Made by a program: the position numbers and the translations under genes. Positions 35,150 through 44,351 of a stretch of 64,000 nt of DNA are shown here, in pieces (position 1 is the first letter of the stretch; every line of letters begins with the position of its first letter). This stretch comes from Spiribacter vilamensis. Lineage in GTDB: Bacteria > Pseudomonadota > Gammaproteobacteria > Nitrococcales > Nitrococcaceae. The stretch is taken from contig NZ_SHLI01000001.1 in the NCBI RefSeq assembly GCF_004217415.1, positions 1,178,001 through 1,242,000 on the forward strand, written 5' to 3'. Below the pieces are notes generated by a model. That model did not search any database. It was not told where the DNA came from and saw nothing but the letters and a program-made list of their open reading frames with translations.

Positions 35150-36274
35150 ATGACATTTGATGATTTCGGTCTTCAGACCGAGCTGCTCGACGCCGTTAAG
35201 GACTCGGGCTACAACACCCCCACCTCAATCCAGGAACAGGCTATTCCGGAAGTCCTCAACGGCAGGGACCTGCTTGGCGCCGCCCAGACCGGCACGGGCA
35301 AGACCGCAGCCTTCACCCTGCCCCTGCTGCAGCGCCTCGCCGCGCGCAAGCCGGAGGGCAAGCGTCGACCGGTCCGGCTACTGATCATCGCCCCGACGCG
35401 GGAGCTGGCGGCGCAGATCCACGAGAGCGTCAAACAGTACGGCGCCAACCTGCCGCTGCGCTCGGGCGTCGTCTTTGGTGGCGTCGGCATGCAGCCGCAG
35501 ATCGACCGCCTGCGCAAGGGCGTGGACATCCTCATCGCGACACCGGGACGGCTGCTCGACCACCTGAACCGCGACAATCTGCGCCTCGATCGCGTCGAGA
35601 GCGTCGTACTGGACGAGGCCGACCGCATGCTCGACATGGGTTTCATTCACGATATCCGCAAGGTTCTGAAACAGATCCCGGAGAATCGCCAGACGTTGCT
35701 TTTCTCGGCAACGTTCTCGAAAGAGATCCGCCAGCTCGCGTCCGGCATGCTGAAAAACCCGGTCGAGATCGACGTCGCCCCGACGCACAGCGCCGCGGAT
35801 ACGGTGGAACAGTCGGTCTACCGCCTCGACAAGGCGCAGAAGCGTCCCCTGCTCAGCCGCCTGATCCGCGAGGGCGACTGGCAGCAGGTCCTGGTATTTA
35901 CCCGCACCAAGCATGGCGCCAACAACCTGAGCAAGCAGCTCGACCAGGATGGTCTGAGTACGGCCGCCATTCACGGCAACAAGAGCCAGACGGCGCGGAC
36001 CCAGGCACTGGACGGCTTCAAGAAAGGTCGGGTTCGCGTGCTTGTGGCGACGGACATCGCCGCCCGGGGACTGGACATCGATCAGTTGCCGCACGTGGTC
36101 AACTTCGACATGCCCCATGTCGCCGAGGATTACGTCCATCGGATCGGCCGCACGGGACGGGCAGGCAACACAGGCGAGGCCATCTCACTGGTCGCACCGG
36201 ATGAGAACAAGCTGCTGAAGGGCGTCGAGCGTTTGCTCAAGCGCTCGCTGAAGCGCGCCGACGCGGTGGCCTGA
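35150..36274 (+). CDS. rhlE: DEAD-box RNA helicase, RhlE type
   Basis: 374 aa from the ATG at 35150, supported by AAGGAG about 10 bases upstream; the open frame continues further left only because it reads across tRNA genes. Helicase motifs in order: Q motif ([14 protein letters not shown]), I AQTGTGKT, Ia [14 protein letters not shown] ([14 protein letters not shown]), III SAT (LLFSATFS), [24 protein letters not shown]. The RhlE type is suggested by the MTFDDFGL start and short C-terminus. It unwinds RNA, probably in ribosome assembly or RNA decay with RNase R. Confidence 0.92.
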   Translation: MTFDDFGLQTELLDAVKDSGYNTPTSIQEQAIPEVLNGRDLLGAAQTGTGKTAAFTLPLLQRLAARKPEGKRRPVRLLIIAPTRELAAQIHESVKQYGANLPLRSGVVFGGVGMQPQIDRLRKGVDILIATPGRLLDHLNRDNLRLDRVESVVLDEADRMLDMGFIHDIRKVLKQIPENRQTLLFSATFSKEIRQLASGMLKNPVEIDVAPTHSAADTVEQSVYRLDKAQKRPLLSRLIREGDWQQVLVFTRTKHGANNLSKQLDQDGLSTAAIHGNKSQTARTQALDGFKKGRVRVLVATDIAARGLDIDQLPHVVNFDMPHVAEDYVHRIGRTGRAGNTGEAISLVAPDENKLLKGVERLLKRSLKRADAVA

Positions 36275-36291
36275 CGCTCCGAACCGGATCG

Positions 36292-36368
36292 TGGTGCGCC
36301 CGGCAGGGCTTGAACCTGCAACCCTCGGCTTAGAAGGCCGATGCTCTATCCGATTGAGCTACGGGCGC
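36292..36368 (-). tRNA. tRNA-Arg(TCT)
   Basis: 77 bases with encoded CCA. Acceptor GCGCCCG/CGGGCGC and anticodon loop CTTCTAA give TCT. It lies antisense between rhlE and folD. Confidence 0.95.
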
Positions 36369-36422
36369 GTCACGACGGATTGTACAACCATTCCCGACGC
36401 AGATCATGGCGAAGAGAGTGTT

Positions 36423-37277
36423 ATGGGCGCACAGATCATCGATGGCAAGGCGATTGCCGCCGGCATCCGAGACACCATCCAGACCGCGGTCACCGAGCGC
36501 CGCAGCAATAATCAGTCAATCCCGGGCCTCGCCGTCGTGCTGGTGGGTGACAATTCGGCATCGGCCGTCTACGTGCGCATGAAGCGTCGCGACTGCGAGC
36601 AGGTAGGATTTGCCGCGCAGGATCACGACCTGCCGACGTCCACCACGCAGGACGAACTGACGGCCCTGGTCGACGAGCTGAACGCCGACCCGGCGATCCA
36701 CGGCATTCTTGTGCAGCTGCCGCTACCGGATCATATCGATGCCCAGGCGATCATCGAGCGGATCGATCCGGCCAAGGACGTCGACGGTTTTCACCCGCAG
36801 AATGTCGGCCGCCTGGTCCTGCGACTGCCCGGCCTGCGCTCCTGCACGCCCCACGGGGTGATGACACTGCTCGAGCACACCGACACCGATCTCGTCGGCG
36901 CGCATGCCGTGGTCATCGGCCAGTCCAATATCGTCGGCCGTCCGATGGCGCTGGAATTGCTCAACGCGCGTTGCACGGTGACGGTCTGCCACAGTCGAAC
37001 GCGTGATCTGCAGGACCAGGTCGCACAGGCCGACGTGCTCGTTGCCGCCGTGGGGCGGACTGCCTTCATTCCCGGCGACTGGATCAAGCCCGGCGCCACG
37101 GTGATCGACGTGGGGATCAATCGTCAGGAAGACGGTCGCCTGGTCGGCGATGTGGAGGCCGACGGGGCAATGCAGCGCGCGGGCTGGATGACGCCGGTCC
37201 CGGGCGGTGTCGGCCCCCTTACCCGGGCCACGCTGCTGGAAAACACCCTCGAGGCCACCCGGCAACTCGACGGCTAA
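36423..37277 (+). CDS. folD: Bifunctional methylenetetrahydrofolate dehydrogenase/cyclohydrolase FolD
   Basis: 284 aa from the ATG at 36423 ([16 protein letters not shown]), the family's normal start; the frame further left crosses a tRNA gene. It oxidises 5,10-methylene-THF and opens the methenyl ring to 10-formyl-THF. Visible: the substrate site [13 protein letters not shown] with the catalytic Lys, [12 protein letters not shown], the dinucleotide motif [14 protein letters not shown], and [18 protein letters not shown] near the end. It is convergent with radA, overlapping by 4 bases. Confidence 0.96.
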   Translation: MGAQIIDGKAIAAGIRDTIQTAVTERRSNNQSIPGLAVVLVGDNSASAVYVRMKRRDCEQVGFAAQDHDLPTSTTQDELTALVDELNADPAIHGILVQLPLPDHIDAQAIIERIDPAKDVDGFHPQNVGRLVLRLPGLRSCTPHGVMTLLEHTDTDLVGAHAVVIGQSNIVGRPMALELLNARCTVTVCHSRTRDLQDQVAQADVLVAAVGRTAFIPGDWIKPGATVIDVGINRQEDGRLVGDVEADGAMQRAGWMTPVPGGVGPLTRATLLENTLEATRQLDG

Positions 37278-38665
37278 TCGGCCTCGCGAATCAGATCGAG
37301 AGCCTCCTCGAGGCGCTCGACACCCATGATCTCCAGTCCACTCGGGGCCTCTCCGGTCGCCGGGCGGTTTTTCGCCGGTACCAGGGCCCGACGAAATCCG
37401 TGTCGCGCCGCCTCCGCCAGGCGATCGGCGCCATTGGGAACCGGCCGAATCTCACCGGCCAGGCCGACTTCACCGAAAACCACCCAGTCCTGGGGGATGG
37501 GACGATCCCGAAGGCTCGAAATGACGGCGAGCAGCGCGGGCAGGTCACTCGCCGTCTCGGCAACCCGGACTCCGCCAACGATATTCACGAACACGTCCTC
37601 GCCCGCCGTACTGATACCGGCATGGCGCTGGAGCACGGCGAGCAGCATGCCCATGCGATTGCCATCCAGTCCCACCGCCAGTCGGCGTGGATTGGACAGC
37701 GGGCTCTCTGCCACCAGCGCCTGCAATTCGAGCAGCAACGGACGGGTTCCCTCGCGGGTAACGAGGATGGCACTCCCGGGCACGGGCTGCTCATGGCGGG
37801 AGAGGAAGATGGCGGACGGGTTTTTGACCTCTTTGAGCCCCGTATCCAGCATCGCGAATACGCCCAGTTCATTGGCCGCGCCGAAGCGGTTCTTGACCGC
37901 GCGCAGCAATCGATACCGGCTGCCCGAATCACTCTCGAAATACAGCACCGTATCGACCATGTGCTCGAGCACCCGGGGGCCGGCAAGCTGGCCTTCCTTG
38001 GTGACATGGCCGACGAGGAACAGCACGGTCCCGGTCCGCTTGGCGAACTGCACCAGCTGCGCGGCGGACTCGCGGACCTGCGCGACGCCGCCCGGCGCGG
38101 AGCCCAGCGCATCGCTGTGAATCGTCTGGATGGAATCGACCACCAGCACCTCGGGACGCTCGCGGGCAGCGAGCTCGATAATGGTCTCGACGCGGGTCTC
38201 GGCGAGCAGTTTCAGCCCGGCATCGCCCACTCCGAGGCGCTCGGCGCGCAGCCCCACCTGCTGCAGCGATTCCTCGCCGGTGACATAGAGCGCCCCGTAA
38301 CGGTTGGCGACCCGCGCGACCACCTCCAGCAAAAGCGTTGATTTGCCGATTCCGGGATCCCCGCCGAGGAGGACGACGCCACCGGCAACCAGTCCACCGC
38401 CAAGCACTCGATCGAACTCGCCGATCCCCACCGGAAACCGGGTCTCGCGGTCGCGGGGCACCTCGGCGAGCGTCCGGATACCACTGTCGCCGGCGTAATG
38501 AGCACTGACCTGGATCGATCCTCGCCCACCCGCCGGCGCCGTCGGCTGCAACTGCTCCTCGAGCGTGTTCCATTCACCGCATTCCGGGCACTGGCCGGCC
38601 CACTGCGGCGAAGTCCCGCCACAGGCCGTGCAGACATAACGGGTCTTGGTACTAGCCTTCGCCAT
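37274..38665 (-). CDS. radA: DNA repair ATPase RadA (Sms)
   Basis: 463 aa. N-terminal C4 zinc finger ([16 protein letters not shown]), RecA-like ATPase with Walker [10 protein letters not shown] and Walker [10 protein letters not shown], the RadA-specific [13 protein letters not shown] motif, and a Lon-like C-terminal domain (about 300-463) without protease residues. It drives branch migration in recombinational repair. The start overlaps the alr stop region by 14 bases in the other frame, and alr follows on the same strand. Confidence 0.96.
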   Translation of the reverse strand: MAKASTKTRYVCTACGGTSPQWAGQCPECGEWNTLEEQLQPTAPAGGRGSIQVSAHYAGDSGIRTLAEVPRDRETRFPVGIGEFDRVLGGGLVAGGVVLLGGDPGIGKSTLLLEVVARVANRYGALYVTGEESLQQVGLRAERLGVGDAGLKLLAETRVETIIELAARERPEVLVVDSIQTIHSDALGSAPGGVAQVRESAAQLVQFAKRTGTVLFLVGHVTKEGQLAGPRVLEHMVDTVLYFESDSGSRYRLLRAVKNRFGAANELGVFAMLDTGLKEVKNPSAIFLSRHEQPVPGSAILVTREGTRPLLLELQALVAESPLSNPRRLAVGLDGNRMGMLLAVLQRHAGISTAGEDVFVNIVGGVRVAETASDLPALLAVISSLRDRPIPQDWVVFGEVGLAGEIRPVPNGADRLAEAARHGFRRALVPAKNRPATGEAPSGLEIMGVERLEEALDLIREAD

Positions 38666-39746
38666 GAGTCGCTCCGCGGCGATAGACCCGTTCCACCCGC
38701 GGTGTCAGCCGGCAGAACAGCTCGTAGCTAATGGTGCCGCAGGCCGTCGCCACCGCCGTGGCCCGCGGATTCGATCCCCAGAGGATGGCGCGATCACCGA
38801 CACGGGCCTGCGGCACATTGCGCAGATCGACCATCACCATGTCCATGGAGACCCGGCCGATCAGTGGACAGCGCTGACCGGCAATCAGTACCGGCGTGCC
38901 ATCCGGGGCATGGCGCGGATAACCGTCGCCATAGCCGATGGAGATGACGCCGACCGGCATCGCCTCGGGACAGGCAAATCGACCGCCATAGCCGACGCCA
39001 TGGCCTGCCGGTAACCATTTGACCGAAACAAGGGCGGCCTCGAGCGTCATGACCGGCTGTAGCGGTGGGTGCACGGACGTGTCCTCGAACGGCGAGGCGC
39101 CGTAGAGCATGATCCCCGGACGGATCCAGTCGCCATACGGCTCGAGCCCTCGCAGTGTCGCCGCGGAATTGGGCAGCGAGGCCTCGTGGGCGCCGTCGAC
39201 CATCGCACCGAAGCGCTCGGTCTGGACGCCCGTCAGCGGATTATCGGGCTCATCGGCACTGGCCAGGTGGGTCATCCAGCGAATCGTCCCCACCGCCGGC
39301 AGGCTTTTCAGTCGCGCCAGCGCGTCGGCTGCCTCGTCAGGCGAAAACCCCAGCCGGCCCATGCCGGTATCCACCTTCAGCCAGCAGTCGATGGGCGCCG
39401 GGATATCCGCCTCGGCAAGGGCCTCGATCTGCCAGGGCTGATGGATGACCGCATCCAGACGCCGGGCGGAGAAGACCGGGATCTCGTCGGCATCGAAGAA
39501 CCCCTCGAGCAGGATGATCCGATGCATGAGCCCGGCGAGGCGGAGCGGCAGCGCCTCCTCCAGGCAACTCACGGCGTAGCCATCCGTCGCCGCCGCGAGC
39601 TCGTGGGCCACGGGCAGCAGGCCATGGCCGTAGGCATCGGCCTTGAGCACTGCCATCACGTTGGCATCCGGAATCTGCTGTCGGGCGACGCCCAGGTTGT
39701 GGTGCAGGGCGTCGAGCCGAATGGTTGCCCGCGCGACACGACTCAC
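38652..39746 (-). CDS. alr: Alanine racemase
   Basis: 364 aa PLP enzyme that makes D-alanine for peptidoglycan. The PLP lysine lies in VMAVLKADAYGHG (about residue 34), and the second catalytic base is the Tyr in GVGYGGRF. The TIM-barrel core and C-terminal beta domain have normal length. Its start overlaps the dnaB stop by 4 bases and its end overlaps radA, so dnaB-alr-radA form one transcript. Confidence 0.96.
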   Translation of the reverse strand: MSRVARATIRLDALHHNLGVARQQIPDANVMAVLKADAYGHGLLPVAHELAAATDGYAVSCLEEALPLRLAGLMHRIILLEGFFDADEIPVFSARRLDAVIHQPWQIEALAEADIPAPIDCWLKVDTGMGRLGFSPDEAADALARLKSLPAVGTIRWMTHLASADEPDNPLTGVQTERFGAMVDGAHEASLPNSAATLRGLEPYGDWIRPGIMLYGASPFEDTSVHPPLQPVMTLEAALVSVKWLPAGHGVGYGGRFACPEAMPVGVISIGYGDGYPRHAPDGTPVLIAGQRCPLIGRVSMDMVMVDLRNVPQARVGDRAILWGSNPRATAVATACGTISYELFCRLTPRVERVYRRGATHGEG

Positions 39747-41128
39747 TGCCAGCCACCGCCCCCGTAACCGGCATCGGCGATAAAGTTCTCGAAGCGCGTG
39801 TACTGACCGAGGAAGGTAAGCCGGACGTTGCCGACCGGCCCGTTACGCTGCTTGCCGACGATGATCTCGGCCGTCCCGGCGTCGGGGCTCTCCTCGTTAT
39901 AGACCTCGTCGCGGTAGATGAAGACGATAACGTCTGCATCCTGCTCAATCGCTCCCGATTCGCGTAGATCGGACATGATCGGCCGCTTGTTGGGGCGCTG
40001 CTCGAGGCTTCGGTTGAGCTGCGAGAGCACCATCACCGGCACACCCAGCTCCTTAGCCATGCCCTTCAGCGCCCGGGAGATCTGCGAGATCTCCGCGGCG
40101 CGGTTTTCCTTGAAACCGGGCAGCTGCATGAGCTGGAGATAGTCCACCAGCACCAGTCCAATCCCGTGTTCGCGCTTGAGTCGCCGGCAACGCGCCCGCA
40201 TCTCGGTCGGCGTCAGGCCGGGGGTATCGTCGATGAACAGGTTCGCCTGCGAGAGCAGGTTCATGGTGCTGGTCAGACGCGGCCAGTCGTCGTCGCTCAG
40301 CCGCCCGGAGCGGATCTTCTGCAGCTCTACCCGGCCCAGTGACGAGAGCATCCGCATGGCCAGCGCGTCGGCAGGCATCTCCATGCTGAACACCGCCGTC
40401 GGCGGGCCGCTCTGGAGGGCCGCGGACTCGGCGATATTCATGGCGAACGTGGTCTTTCCCATCGACGGCCGGCCGGCGACGATGACGAGATCGCCGTTCT
40501 GTAGCCCGGAGGTCAGACGATCGAGATCAGTGAACCCGGTCGGCAGCCCCGTGACGTCACTGTCCTGGTGATAGAGCGTATCGATCCGATCGACGACGTC
40601 GGGGAGGACGTCACGCACGCCGACAAAACCGCGGCGATTGCGGCCGGACTGCTCGGCGATCTGAAAGATATGCCGCTCGGCCGTGTCGAGCAGGTCCGCC
40701 GAGCTCTGTCCCTCGGGATTGAAGCCGCTGTTGGCGACCTCGGTCCCCGCCTCGATGAGCTGGCGGAGCACCGACTGCTCGCGGACGATATCGGCGTAGG
40801 CGCGGATGTTGGCGGCGCTGGGTGTATCCCGGGCGAGCAGCCCCAGGTAACCGAGCCCACCGGCGCTCTCCAGCGAATCGTTGGTCTTGAGCCACTCCGA
40901 GAGGGTGACGGCGTCCATGGGCTGCCCGGACTCCGCCAGCGCGTCGAGCGCCCGGAAGATCAGCCGATGATCGCGACGGTAGAAATCCGTCTCGCTGACG
41001 CGGTCGGCAATCTGATCCCAGGCGTTGTTGTCCAGCATGAGGCCACCGAGCACGGCCTGCTCCGCCTCGATGGAATGCGGCGGGACCTTGAGGGCCTCCG
41101 CCGCCGAAACGTTGCCGGGCTCGACCAT
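39743..41128 (-). CDS. dnaB: Replicative DNA helicase DnaB
   Basis: 461 aa. The N-terminal DnaB domain (about 15-120, PHSIEAEQAVLGGLMLDN) is joined by a linker to the RecA-like motor with Walker A GRPSMGKT, Walker B VLVDYLQLM and the arginine-bearing C-terminus (KQRNGPVGNVRLTFLGQYTRF). It forms the hexamer that opens the replication fork. No intein is present. It follows rplI by 16 bases. Confidence 0.97.
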   Translation of the reverse strand: MVEPGNVSAAEALKVPPHSIEAEQAVLGGLMLDNNAWDQIADRVSETDFYRRDHRLIFRALDALAESGQPMDAVTLSEWLKTNDSLESAGGLGYLGLLARDTPSAANIRAYADIVREQSVLRQLIEAGTEVANSGFNPEGQSSADLLDTAERHIFQIAEQSGRNRRGFVGVRDVLPDVVDRIDTLYHQDSDVTGLPTGFTDLDRLTSGLQNGDLVIVAGRPSMGKTTFAMNIAESAALQSGPPTAVFSMEMPADALAMRMLSSLGRVELQKIRSGRLSDDDWPRLTSTMNLLSQANLFIDDTPGLTPTEMRARCRRLKREHGIGLVLVDYLQLMQLPGFKENRAAEISQISRALKGMAKELGVPVMVLSQLNRSLEQRPNKRPIMSDLRESGAIEQDADVIVFIYRDEVYNEESPDAGTAEIIVGKQRNGPVGNVRLTFLGQYTRFENFIADAGYGGGGWQ

Positions 41129-41144
41129 GCCGGTTGCGATCGCC

Positions 41145-41594
41145 TCAGGTGCCGCTGGTGACGTCGACGTTCACCGTCGCATTGACGTCGGCATGGAGGT
41201 GCACCTCGACGCTGTACTCGCCAACGGCGCGAATCGGGCCATCGGGCATGCGCACCTCGTGGCGACCCACCTCGACACCGGCGGCGGTCAGGGCATCGGC
41301 GATGTCCTGGGGCCCGATCGAGCCGAACAGCTTGCCCTCGTCGCCGACATTCGCGGCGATGGACACCGGCTGGGCGTTGATCTTCTCGGCACGACGCTCG
41401 GCCGCGGCGAGTTCTTCGGCCGCCTTGCGCTCGAGCTCCGCCCGCTGTGCCTCGAGATAGGCGACGTTTTCGGCGGTCGCCGGCCGCGCCTTACCCTGAG
41501 GGATGAGGTAATTACGGCCATAACCGGCACGCACCCGGACGGTATCGCCCAGGCCACCGAGGTTGGCCACTTTTTCCATCAGAATGACTTCCAT
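41145..41594 (-). CDS. rplI: 50S ribosomal protein L9
   Basis: 149 aa. It begins [36 protein letters not shown], the L9 signature, followed by a long helix (about 40-75) and the C-terminal rRNA-binding domain. A normal member of the rpsF-priB-rpsR-rplI operon, with a membrane protein gene inserted between rpsR and rplI. Confidence 0.97.
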   Translation of the reverse strand: MEVILMEKVANLGGLGDTVRVRAGYGRNYLIPQGKARPATAENVAYLEAQRAELERKAAEELAAAERRAEKINAQPVSIAANVGDEGKLFGSIGPQDIADALTAAGVEVGRHEVRMPDGPIRAVGEYSVEVHLHADVNATVNVDVTSGT

Positions 41595-41627
41595 TTTTAG
41601 ATCCCCGACTTCAAGTCTGTTTGATTG

Positions 41628-42494
41628 TTAGGTTCCGCGCGCCAGTCGCGCTCGAAAATCCATGAATGTATCGGCCAGCCCTACCAGGACAGCCGGCCGC
41701 AACAACAGCGGCAAAACCAGGTAGAACCCGACGAGCCAGCCTTTGTGCCAGCCACGCCGTGCCACCACTGCATGCGCGATCGCAACCGCCTGCAGAATGA
41801 ATACAGCCCCGAGTATCACGCCAAGGTCCGCCACCAGCCCCGGGCCGCCGATCATCCCGGCAATCACCGCCGCGCCGGCACCTGCCGCGAACCAGAGCGC
41901 AAATCGCAACTCGTGGAATTCGCTGCGAAAACCGCCCGGATTGTACAGCATCGCCTGCCAGAAGCGGCCGAGCAGGAGGCAGAGCACCGCCACCGCGAGG
42001 ACGTTCGTCGCCCACAACCCCGTCAGGCGTGGCGCGAGTTGTTCCACGGCCTGGTCCCACCCGGCTCCGGGTGGCGCGGCCAGGAGGCGATCGGAAACCG
42101 CCTCGAGGGTCTGTGTCCAGAACAGCGTCGGATCGCCGTGGATCGCGTGGAAGATCGCGACTGCAGCGACTGCCACTATTGCGCCGACCTGGACGGTCAG
42201 GGCGAGGGACAGCGTGGTCCTGAGAATCCAGGCCATGCCCATGACCGGTAGCCAGACCAGTGCCAGCGGCTGCAACACCGCGAGCGGCGTCCCCAGCAGA
42301 ACGGCATGAATGGGTAGCAGGAGCGCCGTGGCGCCAACCAGCACGATTCCGCTCTCCGCCACGCCACGCCGAAGCGTAATCAGGGCGAGCAGTCCACCGC
42401 TTAACCAGAAAAGCAGCGGCATCAACGCACCCAGCGCCACCATCCCCACCGCCCCGAGGCGGCTTCGCATGGCGAATTCCAGGATGGAACGCAT
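41628..42494 (-). CDS. DUF2232 family membrane protein
   Basis: 288 aa with about seven hydrophobic segments, starting LGAVGMVALGALMPLLFWL and ending FYLVLPLLLRPAVLVGLADTF. It matches the DUF2232 (YybS-like) proteins that sit between rpsR and rplI in many gammaproteobacteria. Members have been compared to ECF-transporter S components and membrane-embedded regulators, but no function is established. It lies 27 bases from rpsR and 33 from rplI on the same strand, so it is in the ribosomal operon. Confidence 0.8.
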   Translation of the reverse strand: MRSILEFAMRSRLGAVGMVALGALMPLLFWLSGGLLALITLRRGVAESGIVLVGATALLLPIHAVLLGTPLAVLQPLALVWLPVMGMAWILRTTLSLALTVQVGAIVAVAAVAIFHAIHGDPTLFWTQTLEAVSDRLLAAPPGAGWDQAVEQLAPRLTGLWATNVLAVAVLCLLLGRFWQAMLYNPGGFRSEFHELRFALWFAAGAGAAVIAGMIGGPGLVADLGVILGAVFILQAVAIAHAVVARRGWHKGWLVGFYLVLPLLLRPAVLVGLADTFMDFRARLARGT

Positions 42495-42521
42495 GGGCGG
42501 TCGTGTCGCGGCGTCGGGCGA

Positions 42522-42746
42522 TCAGTGGCTGTCGGTGTACGGCATCAGCGCAAGGTAGCGGGCGCGCTTGACCGCCGTCGACAGCTGACGCTGGTATTTC
42601 GCCCGGGTACCGGTGATCCGGCTGGGGACGATCTTGCCGGTCTCCGTGACATACTGGCGAAGCGTATTCAGGTCCTTGTAATCGATCTCCTTCACGCCCT
42701 CGGCGGTGAAGCGGCAATACTTGCGGCGGCGAAAGAAACGGGCCAT
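42522..42746 (-). CDS. rpsR: 30S ribosomal protein S18
   Basis: 74 aa. [25 protein letters not shown] is the S18 start and [19 protein letters not shown] the conserved rRNA-binding segment. It pairs with S6 on the small subunit. It lies 12 bases after priB. Confidence 0.97.
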   Translation of the reverse strand: MARFFRRRKYCRFTAEGVKEIDYKDLNTLRQYVTETGKIVPSRITGTRAKYQRQLSTAVKRARYLALMPYTDSH

Positions 42747-42758
42747 GTCGTTATTCCT

Positions 42759-43076
42759 CTAGTCGGTCGTCTGCAGCCGCTCGAAGCGACTGATACTGAT
42801 AATAATCGGGTCGGTCTCGGGGGTCCGCTGGCGTGAGCGACGCATGTAACCGCTGACTCGAATGCTGGCGCCAACCGGCAGGTCTGTCAGCCGTTCGGCC
42901 AACGGCGTCCCGGCTGCGCTGACGCCCACCCGAAATCGGATGGGCCGCGAGGCGCCCGCCTCGGTCTGTTGCGATTCGTGCTCGATCAGTCCCCGGGCGA
43001 TCGGCACTCCGGCCGGCGAGTGACGCAGCTCTGCCGCATCCACGAGCCAACCGGTAAGTTCCACGCGATTGCTCAC
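42759..43076 (-). CDS. priB: Primosomal replication protein N (PriB)
   Basis: 105 aa OB-fold protein related to SSB. Visible: [33 protein letters not shown], typical of PriB's first strands, and a short C-terminus without the SSB acidic tip. It helps restart stalled forks with PriA. It overlaps rpsF by 4 bases and precedes rpsR, the normal place for priB. Confidence 0.93.
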   Translation of the reverse strand: MSNRVELTGWLVDAAELRHSPAGVPIARGLIEHESQQTEAGASRPIRFRVGVSAAGTPLAERLTDLPVGASIRVSGYMRRSRQRTPETDPIIISISRFERLQTTD

Positions 43077-43489
43077 GTCTCGGCGTCGCTACCCGCCTCT
43101 TCGGCGTTAGTGCCCTGCTCCGATTCGGGCTCGCTCCGCTCGCGGCGGGCAGGCCGATCCCGGTCTTCTTCCTGTCCCTTGGCGAGGGGCGACGGGTCGG
43201 TCACCGCCTCTTTGCGCGCCAGCACCATATTGCGGATAACGGCGTCGTTGAAGCGGAACATCGACTCGAGCTCTTCGATATCGCTCGGCTCGCACTCGAC
43301 GTTCATGAGGACGTAGTGGGCCTTGATGAGCTTGTTGATCGGATAGGCGAGCTGCCGGCGCCCCCAGTCCTCGAGCCGGTGGATACTGCCCCCGTTGCCC
43401 TCGATCAGACCGCGATAACGCTCGATCATGGCAGGTACCTGGTCACTCTGGTCGGGGTGGACCAGAAAGACGATTTCATAGTGCCGCAT
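43073..43489 (-). CDS. rpsF: 30S ribosomal protein S6
   Basis: 138 aa. [25 protein letters not shown] and the [17 protein letters not shown] segment are S6 hallmarks. After residue 95 there is a long charged tail rich in Glu, Arg and Asp ([21 protein letters not shown]), longer than the structured family core, as in other gammaproteobacteria with glutamylated S6. It is the first gene of the operon and has a leader with two hairpins. Confidence 0.97.
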   Translation of the reverse strand: MRHYEIVFLVHPDQSDQVPAMIERYRGLIEGNGGSIHRLEDWGRRQLAYPINKLIKAHYVLMNVECEPSDIEELESMFRFNDAVIRNMVLARKEAVTDPSPLAKGQEEDRDRPARRERSEPESEQGTNAEEAGSDAET

Positions 43490-43528
43490 TGTGGCTCCTT
43501 TCGGTTGTTCCGGATTTTACCGGGAATA

Positions 43529-43574
43529 GCCACCCGCTCTGACGGGCAGCAAGGAGAAACCAGTACAACTGGTT
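43529..43574 (-). promoter_or_regulatory. Hairpin leader of rpsF (candidate S6:S18 autoregulatory element)
   Basis: The expected transcript begins with AACCAGT-TGT-ACTGGTT (43574-43558), followed by GC-tg-CCCG-TCAGAG-CGGG-tg-GC (43550-43529), before GAAAGGAGC of rpsF. Leaders of this operon in many bacteria bind the S6:S18 complex; I have not matched the known motif base by base. Confidence 0.4.
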
Positions 43575-43582
43575 AACCCATG

Positions 43583-43611
43583 AGTATATTCGAGCAACGG
43601 ATCAGGTTAAA
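43583..43611 (-). promoter_or_regulatory. Candidate promoter of the rpsF operon
   Basis: Minus strand TTTAAC (43611-43606), 17 bases, TATACT (43588-43583). The -35 overlaps the end of rlmB, which is read on the same strand. The -10 is good, the -35 weak. Confidence 0.45.
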
Positions 43612-44351
43612 GCGCTGCGCTGGCGTACCGCCTCGAACAGGACAACACCCGTCGCCACGGAGACATTCAGGCTCTCGACGCGCCCAGCCATCGGAATGGC
43701 CAGTAATGCGTCACACCCCTCCCGCGTCAGACGCCGCAGGCCGGCCCCCTCGGCACCCATGACCACGCCGACGGCACCGGTGAGGTCCGCGTCGTGGAGG
43801 CCGGCAGCGCCCGCCTCCGCCAGCCCGAACAGCCAGATCCCCCGCTCCCGCAACTGGCGCAGGCAGCGGGCGAGATTCGTGACCTGGAACAGCGGAATGG
43901 CCTCGGCCGCCCCGGCGGCGACGCGATGGACCACCGGTGTCAGACCGGAGGCGCGGTCCCGCGGCGTAATCACCGCGTCGACACCGGCCGCATCGGCACT
44001 GCGAAGACAGGCACCGAGGTTATGCGGATCCTGCACCTGGTCGAGCACCAGGACGAAGGGTGGATGATCGAGCCCGTCCAGATGGTCTGCGAGATCGTCA
44101 TCACCGAGCGGCGCCCGCCCCTGCCACGCCAGCACGACGCCCTGGTGGTTGAAGTCGGGGAGCTTTTCATCCAGCTGCCTGACCTGGCATTCGTGCACCG
44201 GGCAGTCGATGGATTCCAGCTGTCGGCGCAGCTTTTGATGACGGCTGTCGCGCCGTCGCGCATCCACCCAGACCTCGAGCACGCGTGTCGGGTCGTAACG
44301 CAGCGCGGCCTGCACCGGGTGCAGGCCGCCGATCAGCGTCGTCCGGCTCAT
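43602..44351 (-). CDS. rlmB: 23S rRNA 2'-O-methyltransferase RlmB
   Basis: 249 aa SPOUT-family enzyme that methylates the ribose of G2251 in 23S rRNA. N-terminal substrate domain (GGLHPVQAALRYDPTRVLEVWVD) and C-terminal SPOUT knot with the three motifs: LDQVQDPHNLGACLRSADAAG, VVMGAEGAGLRRLTREGCD, and IPMAGRVESLNVSVATGVVLFE. It overlaps rnr by 4 bases, the usual rnr-rlmB pair. Confidence 0.95.
   Translation of the reverse strand: MSRTTLIGGLHPVQAALRYDPTRVLEVWVDARRRDSRHQKLRRQLESIDCPVHECQVRQLDEKLPDFNHQGVVLAWQGRAPLGDDDLADHLDGLDHPPFVLVLDQVQDPHNLGACLRSADAAGVDAVITPRDRASGLTPVVHRVAAGAAEAIPLFQVTNLARCLRQLRERGIWLFGLAEAGAAGLHDADLTGAVGVVMGAEGAGLRRLTREGCDALLAIPMAGRVESLNVSVATGVVLFEAVRQRSALT

Noticed and set aside
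36291-36422. Leftward extension of the folD frame
   Set aside because: It crosses tRNA-Arg(TCT); the FolD family start and length fit the ATG at 36423.
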